From NCBI RefSeq assembly GCF_030209755.1, contig NZ_JARVRH010000022.1, positions 62,001 through 126,000 on the forward strand: DNA of 64,000 bases, written 5' to 3'. The notes below the pieces were generated by a model. It ran no database searches. It worked only from the letters and a program-made list of their open reading frames with translations, and was not told the origin of the DNA. Shown one piece after another: positions 18,801 through 27,534 of this stretch. Source of the stretch: Arthrobacter sp. efr-133-TYG-118. Its GTDB lineage: Bacteria > Actinomycetota > Actinomycetes > Actinomycetales > Micrococcaceae. Positions within the stretch are counted from its first letter, which is position 1, and each line of letters opens with the position of its first letter. Position numbers and translations under genes: made by a program.

Positions 18801-19994
18801 GTTGAACTCCATCTCTATGTCCTTGACGGTGACGGTTCGTTCACCGATGTGGCAGCCCAGGGCCGCGTCGGGGCCGTTGCCTCCCCCAACGAGCCCAGAA
18901 GGGGCGTCCGCATCCTGGAGAGGCTCGCAGCTGAGATGTCGGCGCGGCAATCCCTGGGAACCGTCGCCGGGCAAGTCCCCCTTCTGCTGGTCATTTCCAG
19001 CTGGGGTTCGTGGGTCTCCGAGTTGCGCTCCGGGCCGCTGGCCTGGGCCGAAGACGTTGTCCACGCGATCGTCCGCGATGGACCGAAGGCAGGACTGGCT
19101 GTTCTTGTCACGGGTGACCGCGAACTGACCACGTCGCGCATGTTCGCGTCAATCGCCAACCGCGCATACCTTCCCACCGGGACCACAGAAGAAGGGCGGT
19201 TGGCGTGGCCCCGATTCGCGGCAATGAAGCCCCTGAAGGGTCGGGCAGTCGTGAGTGGCAACTTGCTTGATGTCGACACAGCAGTCGCACAGCTTGTCGC
19301 GACCCCGACAAGCGCGCCCTGGCCGTACTGCGTACCCCCGGAGCCTGCGCGGCGCCCGTTCCGGGTGGATCCCTTGCCGCAATTCATCCGGGCTTCGGAT
19401 CTCTCTGCGGACGGCCGAACCGAAACAACTGCCGTTTCCCGCGCTCGCGCGCAGGGGTCGGTGCTCCTCGGGGTTGGAGGGGACGAACACGAACCTGCTT
19501 GGATCACGCTGCCGCGCTCAGCCGTCCTCCTCGCGCTCGGCACCCCAGGTTCCGGCAAGTCGTCGCTACTCTCCGCATTGGCCGTGCTCAATCCAGGCCA
19601 TATTTGGTGGACACCGCCGGAAGGGGCCGATCCGGATGCCTTTTGGGCCGAATTCCACCGGGACGCAAGCCGCAGCATCGTGGGAGCAGAAGTCATCCCC
19701 CTCGTGGACGACGCCGAACGCCTCAGCAGCGAAACCGCCGTCCTGCTTGCTGAACTTTGCGGTATGGGTTTCTCAGTCGTGGCAACTGCGGGGAGCCCCG
19801 CTCTTCTGCAGCGGACGCCCCTTGCTTCCCTGGCCCGGAACCACGGAAGCGGAATTCTCCTCGGCAACGGGCCGCCTGCGGCCGGAGAATTCTTCGGGGT
19901 GCGCGTAGATGTCGAACAGGCGCCACCACCCGGTCGTGCTGTCCTCATCGAGAATGGACGAACACGCTCCCTCCAGATCGCCGCTCCCGACTAG
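15888..19994 (+). CDS. EssC/EccC-like FHA-FtsK/SpoIIIE ATPase
   Basis: This large protein (1368 residues) starts at GTG 15888 after GAAGGAG at 15875-15881. An FHA phosphothreonine-binding domain spans about 110-175 (YRIGRSHADI, SRDH, NGT), then a membrane hairpin at about 217-255. Three P-loop modules follow. The first is intact (GTTGSGKS 598-605; LVLVIDE 712-718). The second is degenerate (GPPGSGVED at 950-958, lacking the Lys). The third has GTPGSGKS at 1218-1225. FHA, two helices and three ATPase modules match type VII secretion EssC more than DNA-pumping FtsK. No WXG100, EccB, EccD or mycosin gene is in the window, so the substrate is open. Confidence 0.82.
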   Translation: MTFHCTLVRAPRALRQGEPIELSIAAGNGTPGAVVEAAVAAEFGTGRLAVDGLPLSGLTVGSAPLMSGAVLVDGPDSEAQDTRDGDRNPAALSLLVHAGPAAGLVIPLERGNYRIGRSHADICLPDPDVSRDHAVLTISETAVTISDNGSANGTVVDGRKVRSAPLSTASRIRCGGSVMSVVFGDEEYGSESLGAAGLGVAEPILVPRRHDAGGRTQLFLTAGLPFLMGVGMALATGMWMFLGFTAISAIAVLAPTISGRRERRLLAAAIAAAVEQDRARRRRCSPSAAELAYAVNSVAFPSGEHGRMQLTLPRTITRQGPGTEQGAGTAQGTAASPDIWLRLGTSPQNARVAVDPADPGFKPPRLGPVPVVLDPSIQAVSLTGPGARVQGMFRFLLMQLAAFPGARNVAVLIHGPIALLPSSARFLPGVILTTDASSASAVLSELGDRPGALFLVGPDRDHAVDSLRLAAIKSGWRIFQRTAGGDESGSAVELWNKRAVLRSLLSETEFDPDLVPHPVFDRYCRASARVPGLSIERAPLVPSTCQLAELLPPEPSSIAARWSASSVREGLSAVIGQGADGPRSLDLVSDGPHLLVAGTTGSGKSELLRTIVSAISLSHGPDRVNFLFVDFKGGSGLGPLLDLPQCVGMLTDLSEHELERTLSSLRAEVRMREAILAKAGVPDLPAYWATAGGIGGGAAAGRRSRFPVVPRLVLVIDEFRMLIEDAPDALAELMRIATLGRSLGIHLIMATQRPQGALSADIRANVTTSIALRVQSEMESLDIINSPAAASIPVSLPGRAYMVRGVEDPEPFQSATLSGGQKATASLTKAIARPSAGSLRFSGWTETADAETQGAEATPAEAARPIIKAINRVWDIHGSRPLRRPVAHPLPESISFHESLGTTAMAGKHAASGTPAGPTAYLGLADLPTQQRVAGLCWTPLVHGNLGLVGPPGSGVEDTCRAAAAQLVGSAVELHLYVLDGDGSFTDVAAQGRVGAVASPNEPRRGVRILERLAAEMSARQSLGTVAGQVPLLLVISSWGSWVSELRSGPLAWAEDVVHAIVRDGPKAGLAVLVTGDRELTTSRMFASIANRAYLPTGTTEEGRLAWPRFAAMKPLKGRAVVSGNLLDVDTAVAQLVATPTSAPWPYCVPPEPARRPFRVDPLPQFIRASDLSADGRTETTAVSRARAQGSVLLGVGGDEHEPAWITLPRSAVLLALGTPGSGKSSLLSALAVLNPGHIWWTPPEGADPDAFWAEFHRDASRSIVGAEVIPLVDDAERLSSETAVLLAELCGMGFSVVATAGSPALLQRTPLASLARNHGSGILLGNGPPAAGEFFGVRVDVEQAPPPGRAVLIENGRTRSLQIAAPD

Positions 19995-20018
19995 CAAGCC
20001 GTGCCCAAGTGAAAACGG

Positions 20019-20516
20019 CTAGAGTGCGGCGCGGGATCCGCCCGCTCTGGAGGCAAACGCAATGACCCGTTTGTCGAACAAGAAGACAATCCCGGCCAAA
20101 GCCGGCACCACCATGGCAAGACCGGCGAGGACCAGCCCACCGGTCATGGTGGGAAACCCGATCGTCAGGGCGAACAGCTGGGCAACCAACGCAGGTGCCC
20201 GGGTCCAACGGTAGCCACGGAACAGGAAGTGCCCCACGGCAAACAACAATGCAGAAAAGGCCAACAAAAGGCCCAGCGTAAATACGGCTCCCCAGAACGA
20301 GGCCACCGGAGCCCCAGTCACGAGTTCGTATATATACAGGACCCCGGCGGTCAATAGTGCGAGGGCTTCCAGCACAACCACAATCGAAATAACAACGATT
20401 CCTAGAGGACGCGGTCCTCCACCGGATGCCCGGCCAAAGCCGTCGGTGCCGGTCCCCTGGCCGTCGTCGCCGGGCGCTGCTGGGTCATGGTTAGGGTTCA
20501 GAGGGGGTCTTGACAC
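20019..20516 (-). CDS. Small four-helix membrane protein, unknown function
   Basis: A 165-residue protein with a Pro/Gly/Asp-rich cytosolic N-terminus (about 1-35) and four predicted membrane helices (about 38-67, 73-98, 106-125, 127-147), ending in a short basic tail. I do not recognise a named family. It converges on the FHA-FtsK gene with 24 nt between stops. The GTG start at 20516 lacks a clear ribosome site, so the true start could be inside the first 35 residues. A link to the FtsK-like protein would be speculation. Confidence 0.65.
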   Translation of the reverse strand: MSRPPLNPNHDPAAPGDDGQGTGTDGFGRASGGGPRPLGIVVISIVVVLEALALLTAGVLYIYELVTGAPVASFWGAVFTLGLLLAFSALLFAVGHFLFRGYRWTRAPALVAQLFALTIGFPTMTGGLVLAGLAMVVPALAGIVFLFDKRVIAFASRAGGSRAAL

Positions 20517-20597
20517 ACTGGCACACTACCGGACATAGTCGAATACCTGTGAGTAGACCGGTAGCCAATGTGATGCATCGCTCACGGTTTCAAACGC

Positions 20598-20627
20598 TTG
20601 AACCCCTTGTTTACATGGCGTTAACAT
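20598..20627 (+). promoter_or_regulatory. Candidate whiB1 promoter
   Basis: TTGAAC at 20598-20603 and TAACAT at 20622-20627 are 18 bp apart and face whiB1. Transcription would begin near 20634 and leave a leader of about 110 nt that includes the hairpin at 20650-20672. The match is reasonable but not proven. Confidence 0.4.
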
Positions 20628-20649
20628 GACACGCTTGACTCAGACGACC

Positions 20650-20672
20650 AAGGGGGCCCAATGGGTCCCCTT
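20650..20672 (+). repeat. Inverted repeat in the whiB1 leader
   Basis: AAGGGG and CCCCTT flank a CCC-AAT-GGG core, with one G/T bulge pair between the two stems. The hairpin lies about 72 nt before the whiB1 ATG. Pyrimidines follow it but no clean T-run, so it could be a leader structure rather than a terminator. Confidence 0.45.
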
Positions 20673-20744
20673 TCCTATGAAGCCTCTCGTGAATATTTTC
20701 ACAAAAGGCTTAACTAGTACTCACGAATGGAGTGACTGATCAGC

Positions 20745-20993
20745 ATGGATTGGCGTAACCGCGCAGCCTGCCTTGACAAGGACCCGGAGCTTTTCTTCCC
20801 AGTAGGCAACACCGGCCCTGCGCTTCTCCAGATCGAGGAAGCGAAGAGTGTCTGCCGTCGCTGTCCCGTCGTGGACACATGCCTTCAGTGGGCCCTTGAA
20901 TCGGGCCAGGACGCTGGCGTCTGGGGCGGTATGAGCGAAGACGAGCGACGCGCCCTCAAGCGCCGCGCAGCCCGCGCCCGCCGCGCTTCCTAG
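20745..20993 (+). CDS. whiB1: WhiB-family iron-sulfur transcription regulator, WhiB1-like
   Basis: This 82-residue protein has the four cluster-binding cysteines (Cys9, Cys37, Cys40, Cys46), the GVWGG turn (58-62) and a basic C-terminal tail (KRRAARARR). The opening MDWRNRAACLDKDPELFFPVG, read over its first 21 residues, and the GPALLQI segment closely follow mycobacterial WhiB1, an essential regulator with a nitric-oxide-sensitive 4Fe-4S cluster that binds the major sigma factor. Convergent placement beside pdtaS is as in mycobacteria (Rv3219/Rv3220c), which supports orthology. Length is typical. Confidence 0.93.
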   Translation: MDWRNRAACLDKDPELFFPVGNTGPALLQIEEAKSVCRRCPVVDTCLQWALESGQDAGVWGGMSEDERRALKRRAARARRAS

Positions 20994-21035
20994 GCGTCCG
21001 GGGGCCAACAAAGCACGGCGCCTGAAGCAAAGAGA

Positions 21036-21083
21036 ACATACGAAGATGGCCCGGACCGAAAGGTCCGGGCCATCTTCGTATGT
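21036..21083. terminator. Bidirectional terminator between whiB1 and pdtaS
   Basis: A perfect 22-bp stem (arms 21036-21057 and 21062-21083) closes on a GAAA tetraloop at 21058-21061. It sits between convergent genes. There is no strong T-run on either side, as is common in high-GC actinobacteria, so stem strength must carry termination. Confidence 0.85.
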
Positions 21084-21123
21084 CTGAGCGGTTACCCAAA
21101 GAGCGCACTGTCAGCGGCAGGCG

Positions 21124-22593
21124 TCAGTTTCGCTCCAGGTTCAGGACGATCTCGACGGCGGTCCCACCGCCGTCGCGCGGCCTCCACTGGATGCTGCCAC
21201 CCAATTCGCTCGTGACAAGTGTCCGCACAATCTGAAGGCCTAGGCCCTCCGTGTACGAGCCCTCGGGCAGTCCGACGCCGTCATCGGCGATGGTCACGGT
21301 CAGGAGTTCATCGCCGCGCTCCCCCGTGGAACGATCGGCCATCAGCCATACCGTTCCGGCCCGTCCTTCAAGGCCGTGTTCCACGGCATTTGTCACAAGC
21401 TCATTGATGACAAGCGCAAGGGGCGTGGCGAAGTCACTCGGCAATTCGCCGAACAGGCCAGCGCGCTCGGTCCGGACGTGCTGCGAAGGGGATGCTACTT
21501 CTGCCGAGAGCCGGAACTGACGTCCGATGAGTTCATCGAAATCAACGCTCTGCGTGAGCCCCTGCGAAAGGGTCTCGTGAACCAAAGCAATGGTCGCCAC
21601 CCGCCGCATTGCTTGTTCCAGGCCTTGCTTCGCCTCATCGCTGACCATCCGTCGCGACTGCATGCGAAGCAAAGCCGCCACCGTCTGCAGGTTATTTTTG
21701 ACGCGGTGGTGGATCTCGCGAATCGTCGCGTCCTTGGTCACGAGTTCGAGCTCGCGGCGTCGCAGTTCGGACACGTCGCGGCACAGTACCAAGGCACCGA
21801 AGCGATGCTTTTCGTCGCGCAAAGGAATCGCGCGCAACGACAAACTGACACCGCGGGACTCGATTTCGCTCCGCCACGGCATCCGACCGGTAACCACCAG
21901 CGGCAACGTCTCGTCCACCATCCGCCGGTCCTTGAGGAGTCCTGCGGTTACTTCCGCGAGGGACCGTCCTTCCAAGGTTTCCACCTCGCCGAGACGGCGG
22001 AACGCCGAGACGCCGTTCGGACTCGCATACTGGACGATGCCGTCGGCGTCGAGCCTGATCAGGCCGTCACCCACGCGGGGAGCGCCACGGCGGGAACCCG
22101 TCGGTGACGCGAAGTCCGGCCAGAGGCCCAGCGTTCCCATCCGGAGCAGATCGTAGGCGCATTGCCTGTACGTGAGCTCCAGGCGTGAAGGCATCCGTGA
22201 ACTGGAAAGGTCCATATGCGACGTGACGACAGCAAGGGTCCGTCCGTTCCTGACCATGGGCACTGCCTCAACCCGCAGGGCCATCTCGCTGCTCCAGCTC
22301 GTTTCACTGGAACGTTCGATGGAACGGCTTGACCACGCCTTGTCGACTATCGGTTGGAGATCCGAGCGGATGCCTTCCCCGACGAAGTCCGCATGGAACA
22401 CCGTGTGGCTCGTCGACGGCCTGACGTGTGCAAGCGCGATATAACCGAATTCAGGATGCGGAAACCATAGGGCCAAGTCCGCGAACGCCAGGTCGGCGAC
22501 CATCTGCCAGTCGCCGACCAGGAGGTGCAGCCATTCAGCATCTCCAGGCCCGAAATCAGCGTGCTCCCTGATGGGGTCTGTAAAGATTGCCAC
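21124..22593 (-). CDS. pdtaS: Sensor histidine kinase PdtaS
   Basis: The 489-residue cytosolic kinase has an N-terminal GAF-like domain (about 1-150), a PAS domain (about 170-280) and a HisKA_2 helix pair with IREIHHRVKNNLQ (phospho-acceptor His at 295/296). The C-terminal HATPase includes LVINELVTNAVEHG and the GLGLQIV box. It matches mycobacterial PdtaS (501 residues), which phosphorylates the RNA-binding antiterminator PdtaR; pdtaR is not in this window. No membrane helix is present, so it senses something in the cytosol. GTG start at 22593 has GGAGG four bases upstream. Confidence 0.93.
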   Translation of the reverse strand: MAIFTDPIREHADFGPGDAEWLHLLVGDWQMVADLAFADLALWFPHPEFGYIALAHVRPSTSHTVFHADFVGEGIRSDLQPIVDKAWSSRSIERSSETSWSSEMALRVEAVPMVRNGRTLAVVTSHMDLSSSRMPSRLELTYRQCAYDLLRMGTLGLWPDFASPTGSRRGAPRVGDGLIRLDADGIVQYASPNGVSAFRRLGEVETLEGRSLAEVTAGLLKDRRMVDETLPLVVTGRMPWRSEIESRGVSLSLRAIPLRDEKHRFGALVLCRDVSELRRRELELVTKDATIREIHHRVKNNLQTVAALLRMQSRRMVSDEAKQGLEQAMRRVATIALVHETLSQGLTQSVDFDELIGRQFRLSAEVASPSQHVRTERAGLFGELPSDFATPLALVINELVTNAVEHGLEGRAGTVWLMADRSTGERGDELLTVTIADDGVGLPEGSYTEGLGLQIVRTLVTSELGGSIQWRPRDGGGTAVEIVLNLERN

Positions 22594-22623
22594 TGCACCT
22601 CCATATAACGCCCGGGCTTGTCC

Positions 22624-25600
22624 CTAGCGTCGAACGATTGACCTCAAGAGCCTCAATGCTACCGACAGGGAAGCCATGTCGTCGGCCTCCAGCGCGTTGA
22701 CCTCATCAAACATGCTCTTCGCTCGCCCCAACTGCTCGGCGTTGAGGTCCTCCCAAGCCCGCAAACGAGCCTCGGCGTCGAGGCCGGCGTCGCTCGATTC
22801 GAGCACCGACGTCGTCATGTCCGCTACGGTCGAGTAGAGGTCGTCGCGCAGGGCTGCGCGGGCAAGCGCCTGCCAGCGGTCATCGCGCGGGAGTGCCGTA
22901 ATTCGCTCCAGCAACGAATCCACGTGGAAGCGGTCAAACACCGTGTAATAGACGTGGCTGACCTCTTCCACACGGGCCTCGCGGCTTTGCGTGATCTTGG
23001 CGATGTCCAAGAGTACGAAACTCTCGAACAGCTCGGCCCAGCGATGGGCGAGCGTGTCCGGAAGGCCCCAAGAACGCGCCTTTTCAAGCCAACCGGTGAC
23101 CCGCTCTTTGTCGCTGCCGCGCAAGTAGTCGAGCACCCTGGCCCGCATCGGATCCATCATCGGCTTGAATTCCGCGACAATCTCCGAGATCGGCTTCGAG
23201 GCGTTACCCTGGCTGAGCAACCAGCGAACAGCCCGGTCCAGAAGCCTCCGGATGTCGAGGTGGACCGTGCTCCAGTGTTCCGTGGGGAACGAAGCCGGCA
23301 GGGCATTGAGCTCCCGCACCATCGAGTCGAGTTCGTAGATCTCACGGAGGGCTACGAACGCCTTCGCGACGGCGACCTCGGTAGCCGAGGTCTCCTCCAT
23401 CGTGCGGAAGGCGAAGGTGATGCCACCCAAGTTGATCATGTCGTTGGCAACCACGGTTGCGATGATCTCGCGACGCAAGGGATGGGTGTCCAGTTCGGCG
23501 TCGAACCGTTCGCGGAGCTGCTTCGGGAAATAGGAGCGAATCGTCTTGCGGAACCAGGGATCATCCGCCAGATCACTGTCCCGCAATGCCGAGCCCAATT
23601 CGATCTTGGCATAGGCGGCGAGGACGGACAGTTCCGGCGACGTCAGGCCCTGGCCCTGTTCCAGCCGCTCACGAAGGGTATCGGTGGTCGGCAGCGCTTC
23701 AAGGTCCCGTTTGAGGTCGGCGGACTTCTCGAGCCAGTCCATCAGGCGCTCGTAGCTCGGGCTCCATTCGGCGACGCGCGTGCGGTCGTTGAGCAACAGG
23801 ATGTTCTGATCGATGTTGTCTTCGAGCACAAGGCGCCCGACCTCGTCGGTCATGTCGGCGAGGAAGGATGTGCGCTCGGAAGCATCCAGTTTCCCTGCGG
23901 CGACCATGCGGTCCACGAAGATCTTGATGTTGACCTCATGGTCGGAACAATCGACGCCGGCCGAGTTGTCGATCGCATCGGTGTTGAGAATGACACCTTG
24001 CAGTGCAGCCTCGATGCGTCCGCGCTGCGTCATTCCGAGATTGCCGCCTTCGCCGACAACCTTGACGCGGAGCTCGCGCCCGTTCACGCGGATGACGTCG
24101 TTTGCCTTGTCCCCCACCTCGGCGTGGGACTCGGTGCTGGCCTTGATGTACGTTCCGATCCCGCCGTTGTAGAGGAGATCGGCCGGGGCCAGGAGTATTG
24201 CACGCAGAAGTTCCGGAGGACTCAGCTGAACTGTTCCGTCAGGCAGGCCGAGGGCCCTGCGGACCTCCGGCGAGATCGGAATGACCTTGGCCTGACGGGG
24301 GAAGACCCCGCCGCCTGCGCTGATGAGCGAGCGGTCGTAGTCATCCCAAGAGGAGCGGGGAAGGTCGAAGAGACGCTTCCGCTCGTCGAAGGACGAAGCC
24401 GCGTCCGGCGTCGGGTCCAGGAAGATGTGGCGGTGGTCGAAGGCGGCCAGCAGGCGGATGTGCCTGGAGAGCAGCATTCCGTTGCCGAACACGTCGCCGG
24501 ACATGTCGCCGACGCCGACCACGGTGAATTCCTCGGTCTGGGTGTCAAGGTCCAGCTCACTGAAGTGGCGCTTGACCGACTCCCATGCGCCACGGGCCGT
24601 AATGGCCATGGCCTTGTGGTCGTATCCTACGGAGCCACCGGAAGCGAAAGCGTCCCCCAGCCAGAATCCATACTCGGCGGCCAGTCCGTTCGCGGTGTCC
24701 GAGAAGGTTGCCGTGCCCTTGTCGGCAGCGACTACCAGGTACGAATCGTCGTCATCCTGACGGACAACGTCCGACGGCGGCACAATCTTCTCGCCGTCGG
24801 CTGTGGTCACGAGGTTGTCGGTGAGATCCAGGAGGCCGCGGATGAAGGTCTTGTAGCTTTCGATGCCTTCCGCCATCCAGGCAGCGCGGTCAAGTGCCGG
24901 ATCCGGAAGTTGTTTCGCGAAGAATCCGCCCTTGGCACCGGTCGGCACAATCACAGCGTTCTTCACCGTCTGTGCCTTGACCAGTCCGAGGATCTCGGTC
25001 CGGAAGTCTTCGCGCCGGTCCGACCACCTCAGGCCGCCACGGGCCACTTTGCCGAAGCGCAAGTGCACGCCTTCAACGCGGGGCGAGTACACCCAGATCT
25101 CGTACTTTGGCCGCGGGAACGGCAGGCCGTCGATCGTGGTCGGATCGAGCTTGAAGCTGACGTAGGACTTGCCTTGGAAGTAGTTCGTGCGCAGCGTCGA
25201 CTCGATGAGGTTGACGAAGGTCCGAAGGACGCGGTCGGCGTCGAGCGTGGCAACCTGGTCAATTGCTTCGGCCAGTGTGGCGCGGGCACCCTCCTGGCGG
25301 CCCGGACGCGCGGCGTCAGGTGAAGAAGGATCGAAGCGGGCCCCGAAGAGGTCAATCAGGCCGCGGGCAACCTCCGGGTTGGCGAGAAGGGTGTCCGCAA
25401 TGAACTCGAAGGAGTTGGTGTTCCCCATTTGGCGCATGTACTTCGCATAGGCGCGGAGCATGACAACCTGCCGCCAGTGGATACCTTCCCGGAGCACGAG
25501 CCGGTCGAAACTGTCGGATTCCACCGCACCGGTCACCGCGGCGCTGAAGGAGTCCGCCAGCAGCTGGCCCGTAGCCACCGGGTCGACACCGGCAGGGTAC

Positions 25601-27477
25601 TTCAGGCCAAGGTCGTAAAGGAAGAAGTCCCGGTGGTCGGCAGTCTCAATCTCGAAAGGCCGCTCATCGAGAACCTCAAGGCCAAGATTGTGGAAGTAGG
25701 GCAGGATCTGGCTCAGGCTCTTGGGCTCCAAAAGGTAGAGCTTGACGCGGGCATCCTCTTCGAGGAGCTCGCCGGCACCGTTGGGCAAGTAGACATGCAC
25801 TCCGGGGACCGCCTGGACAGCGACGGCGTCGCGATCGGTTGTTGCGGCATACTTCTCGAAACGCTCAATGTCCTTGAGGGCGTCCTCGACTTCGTAGTCG
25901 ACACGGTAGCCGGCGGGAAACGCATCCGCCCACAGGGCGGACAGTCGCTCGGCATCCAGCCCGCTGGTGTTCTCGCGGAGCACCTCTGCAATACCTTCAG
26001 CCCACGACCGCGAAGCCCGGACAAGCCGCTTTTCGAGTTCACCGGCGTCGACGTCGCGAAGCTCAGCCTCCCGCGGCAGCCGGATACGGAAGAACACCCT
26101 TGAGAGTGCGGACTCCGTGATCCGGGCCTCGTAGTCAATGCTCTCGGCCTCGAAGGTCTCGCGGAGTTCCTGTTCAATTCGTTGCCGGACGTTGGTGGTG
26201 TAGCGGTCACGGGGCAGGTAGACCAGTGCCGACATGAAGCGTCCGTAGATGTCCGGGCGCAGGAAAAGCTTCGTTCGGCGCCGTTCCTGCAGACGCTGGA
26301 TGCCCAAAGCCGTTGCTGCCAGATCCTCGGTCTCGATCTGGAAGAGTTCATCACGGGGGTAGGTCTCGAGAATACCGACGAGGTCCTTGCCGGAGTGGGA
26401 GTCCTGCGGGAAACCGGCCGAGCGGAGCACGGCGTCGACCTTTTCCCGAACGATGGGGATGTTCCTTACGGAACCGGTGTACGCGCTCGTGGCGAAGAGG
26501 CCGATGAAGCGGCGCTCGCCGTTGACGTTGCCCGCAACATCGAAGCTCTTGACACCGATGTAGTCCAGGTACGCGGGGCGGTGCACGGTGGACCGCGAGT
26601 TGGCTTTGGTGATGACCAAGGCACGCTTCTCGCGCGCCTTCCGGCGTCCGGCGTCGGTGAGGTGCTGGATTTGGTGCGGGTGGTCCCCCGCCCTCAAGAG
26701 TCCCAAACCGCTCGCTTCGCGCAACTCAAGGACGTCTTCACCGTTCTCGGTGATGAGGTCGTATTCCCTGTAACCCAGGAACGTGAAGTTGCCGTTGTCC
26801 AACCAACGCAGGAGGTCCTGCGCTTGCCTGAGCTCCGCGATGTCTTCCGGGTGGGCCACCTTGTCCAGGGACGATGCCAGCTCGAGCGCCTTGGTGCGCA
26901 TTTTGGGCCAGTCTTCGACGGCGGCGCGGACGTCGTTCAGGACGCGGTGGATTCCGTCGACGAGTTCCTTCTGGAAGTCGTCGGCCACTCTGTCGACCTC
27001 GACAGCAATCCAGGACTCCATGTGGGAGACGTTGTCACCATGCGAGATCAGATGGGCGATGTTCGGCATTGCCGCGGTGTCACCGCTTGAGATGCCGATG
27101 TTCGACGGCACCCGGGCGATGTCGGACAGATCGCCAGTGAGGTGATCACGCGAAACCACGAAGAGTGGGTGCATGACAAGCCGGATAGCGCAGTTCTGGC
27201 GAACGAGTTCGGCGTTCACCGAGTCCACCAGGAACGGCATGTCGTCCGTGACGATGTACAGAATGCTGCGATCACCCTCGTTGGCAATCCTGACGGTGGC
27301 AGTGCCCGGCTTGCGGCTCTGCCCCGTTTCCCGGTGTGCAGCTGCCCTGGAGGTCAATTGCTCGGCAGCGTATCCGCGGGCGTCCTCCTCTGCGAGATGC
27401 TCGTAGTAGTCCCCGAAGAACCCTTCCCGGACTACTGCAGGTTTAGAACGATCCTCCACGCTGGATCCTGACGACAT
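22624..27477 (-). CDS. NAD-specific glutamate dehydrogenase, large (180-kDa) type
   Basis: This protein of about 1617 residues belongs to the Bac_GDH family that deaminates glutamate to 2-oxoglutarate with NAD. The N-terminal half holds ACT-like regulatory regions. The catalytic part is marked by VPTGAKGGFFAKQLPD, the nucleotide-binding VGDMSGDVFGNGML and the VVGEGGNLGMTQRGRIE stretch. Members are catabolic and often allosterically controlled by amino acids. ATG at 27477 is chosen because GGAGG lies nine bases upstream; a TTG at 27483 would leave only three. It follows pdtaS by 30 nt but is probably its own unit. Confidence 0.93.
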   Translation of the reverse strand: MSSGSSVEDRSKPAVVREGFFGDYYEHLAEEDARGYAAEQLTSRAAAHRETGQSRKPGTATVRIANEGDRSILYIVTDDMPFLVDSVNAELVRQNCAIRLVMHPLFVVSRDHLTGDLSDIARVPSNIGISSGDTAAMPNIAHLISHGDNVSHMESWIAVEVDRVADDFQKELVDGIHRVLNDVRAAVEDWPKMRTKALELASSLDKVAHPEDIAELRQAQDLLRWLDNGNFTFLGYREYDLITENGEDVLELREASGLGLLRAGDHPHQIQHLTDAGRRKAREKRALVITKANSRSTVHRPAYLDYIGVKSFDVAGNVNGERRFIGLFATSAYTGSVRNIPIVREKVDAVLRSAGFPQDSHSGKDLVGILETYPRDELFQIETEDLAATALGIQRLQERRRTKLFLRPDIYGRFMSALVYLPRDRYTTNVRQRIEQELRETFEAESIDYEARITESALSRVFFRIRLPREAELRDVDAGELEKRLVRASRSWAEGIAEVLRENTSGLDAERLSALWADAFPAGYRVDYEVEDALKDIERFEKYAATTDRDAVAVQAVPGVHVYLPNGAGELLEEDARVKLYLLEPKSLSQILPYFHNLGLEVLDERPFEIETADHRDFFLYDLGLKYPAGVDPVATGQLLADSFSAAVTGAVESDSFDRLVLREGIHWRQVVMLRAYAKYMRQMGNTNSFEFIADTLLANPEVARGLIDLFGARFDPSSPDAARPGRQEGARATLAEAIDQVATLDADRVLRTFVNLIESTLRTNYFQGKSYVSFKLDPTTIDGLPFPRPKYEIWVYSPRVEGVHLRFGKVARGGLRWSDRREDFRTEILGLVKAQTVKNAVIVPTGAKGGFFAKQLPDPALDRAAWMAEGIESYKTFIRGLLDLTDNLVTTADGEKIVPPSDVVRQDDDDSYLVVAADKGTATFSDTANGLAAEYGFWLGDAFASGGSVGYDHKAMAITARGAWESVKRHFSELDLDTQTEEFTVVGVGDMSGDVFGNGMLLSRHIRLLAAFDHRHIFLDPTPDAASSFDERKRLFDLPRSSWDDYDRSLISAGGGVFPRQAKVIPISPEVRRALGLPDGTVQLSPPELLRAILLAPADLLYNGGIGTYIKASTESHAEVGDKANDVIRVNGRELRVKVVGEGGNLGMTQRGRIEAALQGVILNTDAIDNSAGVDCSDHEVNIKIFVDRMVAAGKLDASERTSFLADMTDEVGRLVLEDNIDQNILLLNDRTRVAEWSPSYERLMDWLEKSADLKRDLEALPTTDTLRERLEQGQGLTSPELSVLAAYAKIELGSALRDSDLADDPWFRKTIRSYFPKQLRERFDAELDTHPLRREIIATVVANDMINLGGITFAFRTMEETSATEVAVAKAFVALREIYELDSMVRELNALPASFPTEHWSTVHLDIRRLLDRAVRWLLSQGNASKPISEIVAEFKPMMDPMRARVLDYLRGSDKERVTGWLEKARSWGLPDTLAHRWAELFESFVLLDIAKITQSREARVEEVSHVYYTVFDRFHVDSLLERITALPRDDRWQALARAALRDDLYSTVADMTTSVLESSDAGLDAEARLRAWEDLNAEQLGRAKSMFDEVNALEADDMASLSVALRLLRSIVRR

Positions 27478-27534
27478 CGACAAACGCCTCCATCACATCT
27501 CAATTGCTGCGTCCTTGCAGCCCACATGGCGAGC

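Noticed and set aside
20569..20586. TGTGA-N8-TCAC resembling a CRP site before whiB1
   Set aside because: CRP sites have a 6-nt spacer; here it is 8, so the resemblance is probably chance.
22924..25323. Open frame of 799 codons on the plus strand inside the glutamate dehydrogenase gene
   Set aside because: It mirrors the codon pattern of a high-GC gene on the other strand, has no recognisable domain, and the minus-strand protein is unmistakable.
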